Below are positions 52,560-61,338 of a DNA stretch of 64,000 bases, piece after piece. Position 1 is the stretch's first letter. Each line of letters starts with the position of its first letter. The notes beneath the pieces were generated by a model. The model made no database searches and was not told where the DNA came from. It saw only the letters and a list, made by a program, of their open reading frames with translations. The DNA lies in contig JAHDXR010000001.1 of assembly GCA_023384105.1 (NCBI GenBank), positions 124,001-188,000 of the forward strand, read 5' to 3'. The stretch is from Hyphomonadaceae bacterium (GTDB taxonomy: Bacteria > Pseudomonadota > Alphaproteobacteria > Caulobacterales > Aquidulcibacteraceae). Both the position numbers and the translations under genes were made by a program.

Positions 52560-54233
52560 TTAGCGTCTCCCGCAGGCGGCGTGTCGGTCGGGCAGCGGCG
52601 GCGCGGCGAGGCCATAAGCCCAAGTCCACGCCTGGCCGCTCTGGCGGCGCCTGCAGACGATCTCCTCGACATGCTCGTACATGCCGGGGAAGAGATGCGT
52701 GGACGGATACGGCGTGTTTGCGAACAGCATATAGGCGCGGTTCGTCCCGTAGGCGGGCCAGTCCGGCGCGCCGGCCGCGCGGGGTTCGCCGTTCTTTGCA
52801 AAGCTCGTCCAGTAGCCGATCATAGCTTCTGAAAGCCGCCGCTGCGCCGGCTCGTCTGGGATCGGCGGCCAGTTCACCGGGAAGTCGTCGAGCGCGCCGA
52901 ACACGAACGGCAGTTCGCTGGCGTGAAAGGCGTGCAGGCCTGCGGCGTCCGCTGCAGGATAGCTGTGGTCGAACAGATACAGGAATGCCGGAACGCCCTG
53001 CGCCGTTTGCCGAATGGCGAGCCGTTCGGCAGCCCACCCATGGATTCCGTCGCGCGTCGCCGCATAGATGCTCTCCTGCATGTCCGTGCTGGGATAGAGG
53101 CGCAGGAAGTCGTCGGCGAGATCGCGATAGCGCTCGCGGATGGCGCGCTCGTAAGCGGCGGCGTTCTCCGGCGGCGGCGGCGCCAGGCCGGGGAACGTGC
53201 GGATTTCGCCGCCGGTCAAGCCTACAAGCAGCGGAACGCGCGCTTGTTCGCCGCGATCGAGCGTCTCGACGAGTTGGCGCGGCAGGACATGCCCGTCGAC
53301 CGTGGGGCGCGGTGCAAACCCGGCGGAAACCGCCGCGTAGGTGAGCGCGCGCGCATCCATGGCGCGCAGGGCGGCGATGCTTTCGGCCTGCAACGATGCG
53401 CCGAGCCGCACGCCGGCGTCTTCCGCCGAAGCGACCCCGAATCTCGTCTCCCGCAGTTCGGGGACCATCAGGAGATTCGTGCTCTGCACGATGGCCTTTG
53501 CGAACAAGCCGCGCGCGGCGGGCGCGGCCAGAAGATACGTGACGCTGAGCGCGCCGGCGGATTCGCCGGCGATCGTCACATTGGCGGGATCGCCGCCGAA
53601 CGCGGCGACGTTGCGGCCGATCCAGCGCAGCGCCTCGATCTGATCGAGCAGGCCGTAATTGCCGGAAACCCGATGCGGAGACTCCGCGCTCAGCTCGGGA
53701 TGCGCGAGATAGCCCAGTACACCGAGCCGGTAATTGATCGACACAACGACGACACCGCGCTCCGCCAGCCGCGCGCCGTCATACATGGGCTCATTGCTCG
53801 AGCCGGACTGCAGCGAGCCGCCGTGGATCCATACGAACACCGGCGCATTCTGCGCGTCGGCGGGCGACCAGATGTTCAGCGAGAGACAATCCTCGCTCAT
53901 CTCGCCGACCTCATAGGCGTAGACGGACGAGGATGGGCGCGCCGGCTGCACGCAGGCCGGGCCAAAGGCGGTCGCCCGACGCACGCCGCTCCAGGCGGGC
54001 ATCGGCTGCGGCGGCGCCCAGCGCGCCTCGCCTATGGGCGCCAGCGCGTAAGGGATGCCCTGGAAGACGCGCAATTGACCTTCGTTGCGGCCCTGCACGG
54101 CGCCGGCGGGAGCGCTCACCATAGGTCCGCGCTCGGAAGTGGAGTCCAGCGGCGCGTCAAGCGCCGCGCAAGCGGAGACGATGGCGCACGCGACCGCGCT
54201 GGCGCTAGCAATCAGGCGATGAACGAACCCCAT
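52560..54233 (-). CDS. Lipoprotein type-B carboxylesterase
   Basis: 557 residues from ATG 54233. A lipoprotein signal (ACAIVSACAAL, lipobox VSAC) tethers it to the envelope. EDCLSLNIWSP, IHGGSLQSGSS, TIAGESAGALSVTYLL and LHAFHASELPFVFG give the same catalytic layout as the esterase at 49785. Long shared runs such as SGNYGLLDQIEALRWIGRNV show recent duplication. It is divergent from the MHS transporter and convergent with TetR. It probably acts on a related ester. Confidence 0.92.
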   Translation of the reverse strand: MGFVHRLIASASAVACAIVSACAALDAPLDSTSERGPMVSAPAGAVQGRNEGQLRVFQGIPYALAPIGEARWAPPQPMPAWSGVRRATAFGPACVQPARPSSSVYAYEVGEMSEDCLSLNIWSPADAQNAPVFVWIHGGSLQSGSSNEPMYDGARLAERGVVVVSINYRLGVLGYLAHPELSAESPHRVSGNYGLLDQIEALRWIGRNVAAFGGDPANVTIAGESAGALSVTYLLAAPAARGLFAKAIVQSTNLLMVPELRETRFGVASAEDAGVRLGASLQAESIAALRAMDARALTYAAVSAGFAPRPTVDGHVLPRQLVETLDRGEQARVPLLVGLTGGEIRTFPGLAPPPPENAAAYERAIRERYRDLADDFLRLYPSTDMQESIYAATRDGIHGWAAERLAIRQTAQGVPAFLYLFDHSYPAADAAGLHAFHASELPFVFGALDDFPVNWPPIPDEPAQRRLSEAMIGYWTSFAKNGEPRAAGAPDWPAYGTNRAYMLFANTPYPSTHLFPGMYEHVEEIVCRRRQSGQAWTWAYGLAAPPLPDRHAACGRR

Positions 54234-54371
54234 CGTATTGCCTCCTCGCGCGCTGCAGCGCTGCAGTGCGGGATCGCGGTGGCGCGCCAAGACGCCCGTA
54301 GCTTGTCGCGCGCGCGGACCTCGTCCGTGATTTGCGTTGCATCATGAGAGCGCCCTCTGCTAGCGTCAAGG

Positions 54372-54387
54372 CTCACTCGCGGGTGAG
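54372..54387. promoter_or_regulatory. Palindromic operator CTCACTCG-CGGGTGAG
   Basis: A 16-bp palindrome with one mismatch pair, between the divergent esterase (54233) and MHS transporter (54469) genes; the outer TCACTC/GAGTGA is also repeated. It may serve both genes. Its halves resemble those upstream of the TetR gene at 51563. Confidence 0.45.
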
Positions 54388-54468
54388 TGAATGAAAGCGC
54401 TTGGGCGCGATCGCCCCGCGCGGTGCGGACCGCTTGACGGAAGATCGAGCGCCGCGAAGGGGAACGCG

Positions 54469-55782
54469 ATGACGATGGAGCGGACGGCGTCCGGCAAATC
54501 CACGCTCAAGGTTGCGGTGACGGCTTCGGCCGGGGCCGCAATCGAGTGGTACGATTTCTTTATCTACGGCACAGCCGCCGCGCTGGTCTTTCCTCAACTC
54601 TTCTTTCCGGCCGATCTTCCGCCCTTTGTCGCGCAGATTGCCGCGTTCAGCACTTTCGCCGTTGGATTTATCGCGCGCCCGATCGGCGGCGTCGTGTTCG
54701 GCCATATCGGCGACATTGTCGGCCGCAAGCACGCACTGGCCGCGGCGTTGCTGATCATGGGCGTTTCGACCACGGCGATCGGCCTTTTGCCGGGCTACGC
54801 CGATATCGGCGTAGCCGCGCCGCTGGCGCTGGTCGCGCTGCGCTTCATCCAGGGGCTCGCCATCGGCGGGCAATGGGGCGGCGCCGCGCTCATGGCGATC
54901 GAGAACGCGCCGGACGGCAAGCGCGGCTTCTACGGCAGTTTCGTCCAGATCGGCGTGCCGGTCGGCGTCGTGCTGGCCAATGTGGCGTTCTTTCTAGTCG
55001 GCGCGTTCGTGTCTCCCGCGGACTTTTCGGCTTGGGGCTGGAGGTTGCCTTTCCTGCTCAGCATCGCGCTCATCTTCATCGGCTTCTACGTCCAGTTCCG
55101 CCTGGAAGAGCCGAGCTCGGCTCGATCCGCGCCAAACGCCGGCGAGGGCTCAGTGCTGAAGAAGCAGGGGTGGCCGTTGCTCAAGGTGCTGCGCGCGCAT
55201 TGGCGGGACGTGCTGCTGGCGGGCGGCGCCTTCATCGCCAACAACACCTGCTTCTACGTGGCGATTACCTACGTGGTCGCCTATGGCGCTTCGACCCTGG
55301 GCCTGTCGCGGCAAACGATGCTGGCCGCCGTCATGATCGGCAGCATATGCATGATCCCGGTGCTGATCATGTGCGGCGCCATTTCCGACCGGATCGGCCG
55401 CAAGGGAATCTTCATGACCGGCGCGGCGCTCACGGGGCTGTGGGCGTTCGCGATCTTCCCGCTGATCGAGACCGGGTCGTTCGTAAACATCACCCTGGCC
55501 GTCAGCGTGGCGCTGGTTCTGATCAGCTTGATGTACGGGCCGCAAGCGGCGCTGTTCGCCGAGCTGTTTCCCGCCGAGGTTCGATATTCGGGCGCGTCGT
55601 TGGGCTATCAGATCGGCACGGTCTTTGGCGGCGGGCTGGCGCCCATCATCGCGACGCTGTTGTTGGCGCAATTCCAATCCAGCCACGCGATCGCGGTCTA
55701 CCTCGCCGTCATGTGCGTCATTTCGTTTTTGAGCACGATGTTTCTAGGCGGGCGATCCGCGCGATCCCCTGCGCATGCGTGA
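54469..55782 (+). CDS. MHS-family (ShiA/ProP-type) metabolite:proton symporter
   Basis: 437 residues from ATG 54469. VTASAGAAIEWYDFFIYGTAAALVF is the signature start of the metabolite:H+ symporter group; GHIGDIVGRKHALA is the MFS loop motif, and QGLAIGGQWGGAALMAIENAP is characteristic. Members carry dicarboxylates, shikimate or aromatic acids. The end of the gene is 11 bases from the M28-type hydrolase, so they are likely cotranscribed, giving uptake of a product made in the periplasm. Confidence 0.93.
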   Translation: MTMERTASGKSTLKVAVTASAGAAIEWYDFFIYGTAAALVFPQLFFPADLPPFVAQIAAFSTFAVGFIARPIGGVVFGHIGDIVGRKHALAAALLIMGVSTTAIGLLPGYADIGVAAPLALVALRFIQGLAIGGQWGGAALMAIENAPDGKRGFYGSFVQIGVPVGVVLANVAFFLVGAFVSPADFSAWGWRLPFLLSIALIFIGFYVQFRLEEPSSARSAPNAGEGSVLKKQGWPLLKVLRAHWRDVLLAGGAFIANNTCFYVAITYVVAYGASTLGLSRQTMLAAVMIGSICMIPVLIMCGAISDRIGRKGIFMTGAALTGLWAFAIFPLIETGSFVNITLAVSVALVLISLMYGPQAALFAELFPAEVRYSGASLGYQIGTVFGGGLAPIIATLLLAQFQSSHAIAVYLAVMCVISFLSTMFLGGRSARSPAHA

Positions 55783-55793
55783 GGATTGAGGAG

Positions 55794-57374
55794 ATGACGA
55801 CACTTACGCGCCAGCAGCTTCTGATCGGGCTGTCCGCGGCGGGCTTGGCCGCGATTCCCGGCGAGGGCGCCGCAAGCGCTTCCCGATGGCTGACAGAGGT
55901 CAACCGGGACTGGGTGGTCTCCGAGGATGAGGCGATCGCCTGGCACAGGGCCAAGGACGAAAACGGCCCCGCGCTGACGGGCAATGAGTCCTGGCGCCGG
56001 TTCATGGCGTTTCTCGAAGCGAAGCTGCGGGCGTATGGCTGCGCTGACATGCAGAGATCGTCGTGGCCTTTCATGCGGCGCGAAAGCAGCATGTGGCCGG
56101 ACGATTCAAAGTGGAGCCTCCTCGCCAATGGCCGGCGCGTGCCGCTCGCCAATTTCGGCGCCAATTGCGGCTTGACCGGTCCGGAGGGCGTCACGGCGCC
56201 GCTGGTGCTGTGGGATGCGGAGAATCCGCCGGACGTCGCCGGCAAGATCGTGGTCTATCGTCCCGCGCCGCGGCCCGACGTGCGTGATCCGTTCAGCGAC
56301 AGCGATTATGAGCGCATGACGCCTTTCGACAGCTGGCCGGTCGAGGGGAGTCCCGCACCGCAAGAGCAGAACGCGACGAACTCCATCGCGGCCCCGGTTT
56401 GGGACGAGATGACGGCGTCGTCGAATTTCATCGCCGCAATCGCCGCCGCGCGGCCCGCCGGCGTGATCTTCGCAACCGGCCTCAACCGCGCCACCGCGGC
56501 GGGCCTCTACACGTTTCGCGTGCCGGAGCATTACGACTTTCCGTCCGTCTATCTCGATCGCGCCAATGGCGACGCGGTGATCGCGGATGCGCGCGCGGGC
56601 GCCTCGGCGACGCTGCGGGTGGAGGGCGAAGAGGTTCAAGCGGAAGCCTATCAGCTGATCGCCTGTCTGCCGGGCAGGGATTATGGGAGCGAGCGGGATC
56701 GGCAGATCCAGTTGCGGACTCATACAGACGGCCCGTCGATCAGCCAGGACAATGGCGCGCTCGGCTTGCTCGGCGTGATCAAGTACATGTCGCGGCTTCC
56801 GCGGCGACGCCGGCCGCGCACGCTGCTGATCGAATTCGATTGCCGCCATTTCATGCCCGGCGCCGAACGGGCGTGGGAGCACGAGGACTACTTCCAAAAG
56901 CATCCCCGCGCGCGCGACAGGGTGGGCGCGCTGATCGCCATGGAGCATCTCGGACAGATCGATTACGTCGCCGACGGCGAGGAGATACGCCCAAGCGGGC
57001 GTTCGCTGCCGACCTGGATCTACGCCTCCGCCAATCCAGCGATGATCGATCAAGCGTACGAGGCCGCGCGCGCGAACGGCGTGCGCTCGGCGATCGTCCG
57101 CTCGCCGGGACGGCCCGGCGCGCACGGCCGATCGCAAGGCCCGTGGTACGGCATGTCGCGGCAGGGGCAGCTGCTCGGCCTGCCGACGTTCGGCGTCCAG
57201 GGCGATCTCGGCGCCTATTGGGCGCATTCCGCGCGGCTCGACCGGTTCGATGCGCGTTCGTTCGTGCGCCAGGTCGCGACGTTCTGCCAGCTGACCGGCT
57301 TTCTCATGTCCGCGGACCTGGCCGCGCTTCGCCCGCACCCGGTCGAACTGCCGCCGCCCACGGCGTTCAGGTAG
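55794..57374 (+). CDS. M28-family-like hydrolase, exported
   Basis: 526 residues from ATG 55794; the very long track ORF reads back through the MHS gene in another frame. An N-terminal hydrophobic segment (LLIGLSAAGLAAIPGEGAAS) suggests export. A PA-like insert (about 120-320) precedes the catalytic part with RTHTDGPSISQDNGALG (His and Asp metal ligands) and LLIEFDCRHFMPG, then IAMEHLG. The usual EE pair is replaced by CRH, so the metal site is unusual. It resembles uncharacterised M28 relatives rather than proven aminopeptidases; an amide substrate is possible. Confidence 0.82.
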   Translation: MTTLTRQQLLIGLSAAGLAAIPGEGAASASRWLTEVNRDWVVSEDEAIAWHRAKDENGPALTGNESWRRFMAFLEAKLRAYGCADMQRSSWPFMRRESSMWPDDSKWSLLANGRRVPLANFGANCGLTGPEGVTAPLVLWDAENPPDVAGKIVVYRPAPRPDVRDPFSDSDYERMTPFDSWPVEGSPAPQEQNATNSIAAPVWDEMTASSNFIAAIAAARPAGVIFATGLNRATAAGLYTFRVPEHYDFPSVYLDRANGDAVIADARAGASATLRVEGEEVQAEAYQLIACLPGRDYGSERDRQIQLRTHTDGPSISQDNGALGLLGVIKYMSRLPRRRRPRTLLIEFDCRHFMPGAERAWEHEDYFQKHPRARDRVGALIAMEHLGQIDYVADGEEIRPSGRSLPTWIYASANPAMIDQAYEAARANGVRSAIVRSPGRPGAHGRSQGPWYGMSRQGQLLGLPTFGVQGDLGAYWAHSARLDRFDARSFVRQVATFCQLTGFLMSADLAALRPHPVELPPPTAFR

Positions 57375-57385
57375 TTGCGGGGAGG

Positions 57386-58033
57386 CTATCTCGTGCGCTC
57401 TTCTTCATGCTCCTGCGTTTCAGCCAGCGCAGCCCACGATTCCGACAGAACGCGGTAGGCCGAGCGCAGGAATATGGTTGCGATAAGGAGGCCGACGATG
57501 ATGTCCGGCCATGGCGAATCGAACAGCGCGACCCCGCCCGCCGCGACCAGCACGCCGCCATTGGCGAGAACATCGTTGCGCGAGCACTCGAAGGTGCTCG
57601 ACATGTTCAGGTCCTGTTTGCGGAAGCGCCAGAGCAGCGCGAGGCAGATCAGATTGGCGGCGAGCGCCAGGCTGCCGGCGCCAAGCATCAGCGGCGAGGA
57701 GGGCGGCGCGCCGCTTTCGATCTTGACGCCGACCTGCACGAGAACGGCGACGCCAAGCGCCAGAATGAAGAATCCTTTCACCGCCGCCGCGCCGTTGCGC
57801 CACCTTTCGCTGCGATCGATGGCGTAGAGGCTCAAGCCATAGACCATCGCGTCGCCAAGCATGTCGACGGCGTCCGCCATCAGCGCGGCGGACCCGGCAA
57901 TAACGCCGGCGCCAAATTCGGCGACGAACATCACAGCGTTTATGGCGAGAACGGCCGTCAGCACCCGGCGCTGATCCCGCCGCGCCGCGAACGCCTCGAG
58001 TTCTCTCTGCTTGCCGGAACAGCACTCATCCAT
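57386..58033 (-). CDS. Short cation diffusion facilitator (metal exporter)
   Basis: 215 residues from ATG 58033 (MDECCSGKQRELEAF), shorter than the usual 290-320. The membrane part is present: AVMFVAEFGAGVIAGSAALMADAVDMLGDAMVYGL with the metal-binding Asp residues, and SRNDVLANGGVLVAAG. The cytosolic C-terminal metal-sensing domain is missing. The N-terminal Cys-Cys pair may bind metal. It is divergent from a MerR regulator whose dyad lies between; zinc, cobalt or cadmium are plausible exports. Confidence 0.88.
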   Translation of the reverse strand: MDECCSGKQRELEAFAARRDQRRVLTAVLAINAVMFVAEFGAGVIAGSAALMADAVDMLGDAMVYGLSLYAIDRSERWRNGAAAVKGFFILALGVAVLVQVGVKIESGAPPSSPLMLGAGSLALAANLICLALLWRFRKQDLNMSSTFECSRNDVLANGGVLVAAGGVALFDSPWPDIIVGLLIATIFLRSAYRVLSESWAALAETQEHEEERTR

Positions 58034-58146
58034 GATCAGCACCGGTGAAACGTGTTGCGGCCGACCCGGCGACGGACGAGGGCGGCGAAGGGAAGCCAGG
58101 CAGGCGGCATGGGCAGGCTCTCGATTTGTATCGACGCAGGGCCTAC

Positions 58147-58167
58147 ATCCTCTAGTCGCTAGAGGAT
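58147..58167. promoter_or_regulatory. MerR-type dyad operator
   Basis: A perfect inverted repeat, ATCCTCTAG, three bases (TCG), CTAGAGGAT. On the minus strand TTGATC (-35) and TAGGCC (-10) are about 19 bases apart with the dyad between, the stretched spacing typical of MerR-activated metal-efflux promoters. The promoter faces the CDF gene; its merR gene starts nine bases beyond the dyad. Confidence 0.75.
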
Positions 58168-58175
58168 CAAGCCCC

Positions 58176-58586
58176 ATGCCCGCCATCGGTGAAGTCGCCC
58201 GCCTGACCGGCACGAAAGTTCCGACCATACGGTTCTACGAGCAGGAAGGGCTGCTGCCGGCGCCGCCGCGTGCGGCGAACGGCCGGCGCATCTATTCCGA
58301 CGCCGACATTCGCCGCCTCAGCTTTATCCGCCACGCACGTGCGCTCGGGTTTGAATTGGACAGCATCCGGTCGCTATTGGCGCTGACCGATCGGCCCAAC
58401 GCCCCATGCATGCAGGCGGACGCCATCGCTCGCGCGCATCTTGAGGCCATCGAACAGCGCATCGCGCAACTCACTTTGCTGAAAGCGGAGCTGACGCGCA
58501 TCGCGCAAGCCTGCGCCGGCGGGCGCGCCATCGGCGACTGCCGCGTGATCGAAGCGCTCGCCGGACGGGCGCGCTTAGGCGAGTAG
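58176..58586 (+). CDS. MerR-family metal-responsive regulator
   Basis: 136 residues from ATG 58176. MPAIGEVARLTGTKVPTIRF and YEQEGLLPAPPRAANGRRIY form the MerR winged helix; a coiled-coil dimer helix follows (AIARAHLEAIEQRIAQLTLL). The C-terminal cysteines (NAPCMQADA, AQACAGG, GDCRVIEAL) are placed as in CadR/PbrR/ZntR-type sensors of divalent metals. It should activate the divergent CDF exporter through the operator at 58147. Confidence 0.92.
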   Translation: MPAIGEVARLTGTKVPTIRFYEQEGLLPAPPRAANGRRIYSDADIRRLSFIRHARALGFELDSIRSLLALTDRPNAPCMQADAIARAHLEAIEQRIAQLTLLKAELTRIAQACAGGRAIGDCRVIEALAGRARLGE

Positions 58587-58606
58587 GGCGTTAGACGTCG
58601 CCGCGC

Positions 58607-58710
58607 TATGGACCGCCGGCGCCCTCGCCGGCATGCGACACATATCGAACAAGCGCCGACGCCTGTCGGTAGCGGTCGCGCCATGCCGGCGAGGGCGCCG
58701 GCGGTCCATA
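58607..58710. repeat. 104-bp nested inverted repeat
   Basis: The arms TATGGACCGCCGGCGCCC.. (58607-58635) and their exact complement (58682-58710) are 29 bp each. The 46-bp centre holds a smaller hairpin (CCGAC, GCCT, GTCGG). The unit lies between the merR stop and the terminator before the receptor gene. It could be a miniature element, a paired REP or a bulky transcription barrier. Confidence 0.8.
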
Positions 58711-58712
58711 TG

Positions 58713-58745
58713 AAGGGGTCCGCATCTTGCGATGCGGACCCCTTT
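58713..58745. terminator. Bidirectional intrinsic terminator
   Basis: AAGGGGTCCGCATC, loop TTGC, GATGCGGACCCCTTT: a 14-bp stem bounded by A and T runs, so it can stop transcripts of the convergent merR and receptor genes. Confidence 0.8.
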
Positions 58746-58785
58746 GTCAGCGTATTGTGGGAGGAGACGCCGACGGGCGCAGGCC

Positions 58786-61170
58786 TCACCAGTCGATGCT
58801 GAGACGTGCGTAGGTGAAGCGGCCGTTGAAGCCGAACGGCGAGTAGAACGGGAACGCCACGACGCCGGACGTGTTCAGCGCCGCCGGCACGGCGTCCGGA
58901 TATTCGTCGAACACGTTGTCGACGCCGAGCGCGATTGCGACGTTGGGCGTGAAGCGGTAGCGGCCCTCGAGGTCGAGCAGCGTGTGCTCGCCGGTGCGGA
59001 AGTCCGCCGCCGGAGAGCCGCCCGGCTGCAGCACGTCGCCGTAATAGGTTGCGCGTGCGGTGGCGCCGATATTGTTCAGCGCCCAGTCGACGCTGACCAC
59101 CGCCTTCTCGCCCGGCGTGCCTTCCTCGATGGTGAGGATGCGGTTGCGGCCGAGCAGGGTTGGCGTGGGGCTCAGCACCGAGAGCGATGTCGGCACGCGG
59201 GTGACGTCCACGTCGTTGAAGTTGACCGCGGCGACAAAATCGAAATCGCCCGCAGCGCCTGCGTCCAGCTGATAGCGGCCGACGATATCGAGACCTTGAG
59301 TCTCGGTTTCCACGCCGTTGATGAAGAAGCGTGCGGCGGACACGCCGAGCGGATCGAGCAGCGCCGCCACCTGCGGGCTGAACGTGCGCGAGATGTTTTC
59401 CGAAAGCACGATCTGGTCGCTGATTTCGATCCGATAGGCGTCGATGGTGAGATCGAAGTCGCCGAGCTGGAAGACCGCGCCGATCGAGTAGTTCACCGCC
59501 TCTTCAGGCTTCAGCGGTTCGGCGCCGAGCGTGCGCGCGACCAGGCTCGTGGCCGGGAAGGTGCCGGTTTCGACGACGTCCGGCGCCTGGAACACCGAAG
59601 CGGTCGAGGTGAAGTAGGATTGCTGCAGCGACGGTGCGCGGAAGCCGCTCGACACCGCCCCGCGCAAGGCGAAGTTGTCGGTGAAGTCGTAGCGCGCCGT
59701 AAGCTTGCCGTTCAGCGTTTCGCCGAAGTCGGAGTAGTCCTCGTAGCGCACGGCGGCGCCGATCAGCAGGCGCTCGACGGGGAAGACTTCGACGTCGACA
59801 TAAGCGCCCCAGGCGGTGCGGTCCTCGTCGATTTCGTTGCCGGGCTGGAAGCCGATGAAGCCTTGTGCGCCGGACGCAAGGCTCGGCGTGGCCGCCGGGC
59901 CGCGATCGTAGGAGGCGGGTTCGCCGGCTTCGATCTCGTAGATTTCCCGCCGCGCCTCGAAGCCCCAGGCGAAATTGATCGGTTCGGCGAGGCCGGCGTC
60001 GATGCCGCGGGCGAAGTCGACGCCGAGCACGGTCTGGCTGTAGGTGAGGCCGCCCGCGTCGAAGCTGGTCTGCGACGCTGCGCCATAGGTCGAGTTCAGC
60101 GAATTCTCGGTGCGGAAATCGAGCGCGTTCTGGCCGTAGACGAGACTTACGTCCGTATCCCAGCCGCCGAGTTCGCCGCGCACGCCGCCGGCGGCGGTGA
60201 CGTCCTGCGACGCCACATTGATCAGCGGCAGGAAGCCGTCCGGATAGATCGCCGGCACGTTGTTGGCGTTGTTGAAGCGGCGCGGGAACGCCGCGCTGGT
60301 GCTGTCGCGATCCTGATAGCCGAGCCAGCCATAGGCCTCCCAGCCGTTGGCGAGCGGCGCGCCCGCATTGGCGTAGACGCTCCATTGCTCGACTTCCGGA
60401 TCGCCGAAGCGCGAATTGACGATCTGCGCCGGCAGGAGGTTGGGATCGAAGTCGCCGCGGCTGGTTGGATCGCGCCGCAGGAATTCCGCCGATACGGTGA
60501 GGAAGCCTTCGCTGCCGAGGGCGAAGCCCTGCCAGCCGGAAATGGTGGTGGTTTGGCCGTCCGTGGCGTCGCGCGAAGAGCGCGCCGGCTCCACGGACGT
60601 ATCGTACTGGCCGTAGCTGATGGTGGCGCCGCCGCCTTCGCGCGCTTCGCGCAAGCGCAGATTGACGACGCCGGCGATGGCGTCGGAGCCGTACTGCGCC
60701 GAGGCGCCGTCGCGCAGCACCTCGACCCGGTCGAGCGCGGCCACGGGAATGGCGTTCAAGTCCACCGCCGCCGAACCGCGGCCGACGGAGCCGTTGACGT
60801 TGACGAGCGCCGAGGCGTGACGGCGCGTGCCGTTCACAAGCACCAGCGTCTGGTCGGGCGAGAGGCCGCGCAGCGTGGCGGGGCGAATGGAGTCGGTGCC
60901 GTCGACGACGGCGGGACGCGGAAAGTCGATCGACGGCGCGACCGCCGAGAGCGATTCGCCCAGTTCTGTCGTGCCCTGCTGGCGGAGCGCTTCGCCGCTC
61001 AGAACGTCGACCGGAGAGGGCGTCGAGAGTTGCGAGCGCCCAGCGCCGCGCGTGCCGGTGACGACGATGATCTCTTCGTCCGACGTTTCCTGGGCCAGGG
61101 CGGCCGTCGGCAACGCAAGCGCGACGAAAGACGCCGTCGCAAGAAGGCTGCGTGCAAAGTTGATGTGCAT
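58786..61170 (-). CDS. TonB-dependent receptor (BtuB/CirA-like plug type)
   Basis: 794 residues, with signal peptide to ALAQE. The TonB-box region is EEIIVVTGTRGAGRSQL. The plug has TLRGLSPDQTLVLVNGTRRH and VEVLRDGASAQYGSDAIAGVVNL, a version unlike the other four receptors here (LVLVNGxR and RDGASAQYGSDAIAG). This subtype is often linked to uptake of sugars, peptides or vitamin-like compounds. The barrel ends RLSIDW. It is transcribed alone; an adjacent GH94 gene on the same strand lies 168 bases upstream. Confidence 0.92.
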   Translation of the reverse strand: MHINFARSLLATASFVALALPTAALAQETSDEEIIVVTGTRGAGRSQLSTPSPVDVLSGEALRQQGTTELGESLSAVAPSIDFPRPAVVDGTDSIRPATLRGLSPDQTLVLVNGTRRHASALVNVNGSVGRGSAAVDLNAIPVAALDRVEVLRDGASAQYGSDAIAGVVNLRLREAREGGGATISYGQYDTSVEPARSSRDATDGQTTTISGWQGFALGSEGFLTVSAEFLRRDPTSRGDFDPNLLPAQIVNSRFGDPEVEQWSVYANAGAPLANGWEAYGWLGYQDRDSTSAAFPRRFNNANNVPAIYPDGFLPLINVASQDVTAAGGVRGELGGWDTDVSLVYGQNALDFRTENSLNSTYGAASQTSFDAGGLTYSQTVLGVDFARGIDAGLAEPINFAWGFEARREIYEIEAGEPASYDRGPAATPSLASGAQGFIGFQPGNEIDEDRTAWGAYVDVEVFPVERLLIGAAVRYEDYSDFGETLNGKLTARYDFTDNFALRGAVSSGFRAPSLQQSYFTSTASVFQAPDVVETGTFPATSLVARTLGAEPLKPEEAVNYSIGAVFQLGDFDLTIDAYRIEISDQIVLSENISRTFSPQVAALLDPLGVSAARFFINGVETETQGLDIVGRYQLDAGAAGDFDFVAAVNFNDVDVTRVPTSLSVLSPTPTLLGRNRILTIEEGTPGEKAVVSVDWALNNIGATARATYYGDVLQPGGSPAADFRTGEHTLLDLEGRYRFTPNVAIALGVDNVFDEYPDAVPAALNTSGVVAFPFYSPFGFNGRFTYARLSIDW

Positions 61171-61338
61171 GGAACTATCCCCCGCTGCGCCTCAAGTGAG
61201 GCCAAGCTTGGGTCCGAGGTTGGCGCCCTCAGGCTTCGTTCCAAGACCGGTTTGCTGAACTGTGCGGTTAGCCAGGCTAATGTCTATAGTTCCGCTATAG
61301 GGTATCGCTTGATGCTGACGTTAGGTCAGCAGCGGCGT
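61171..61338. other. Leader of the receptor gene with short repeats
   Basis: Two CTATAG hexamers (61284-61289 and 61295-61300) five bases apart and a GCTGAC/GTCAGC hairpin (61314-61330) lie here. The latter sits just beyond the GH94 stop on the minus strand but has no T run. The CTATAG pair may be a regulatory site for the receptor; no other gene is visible. Confidence 0.35.
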
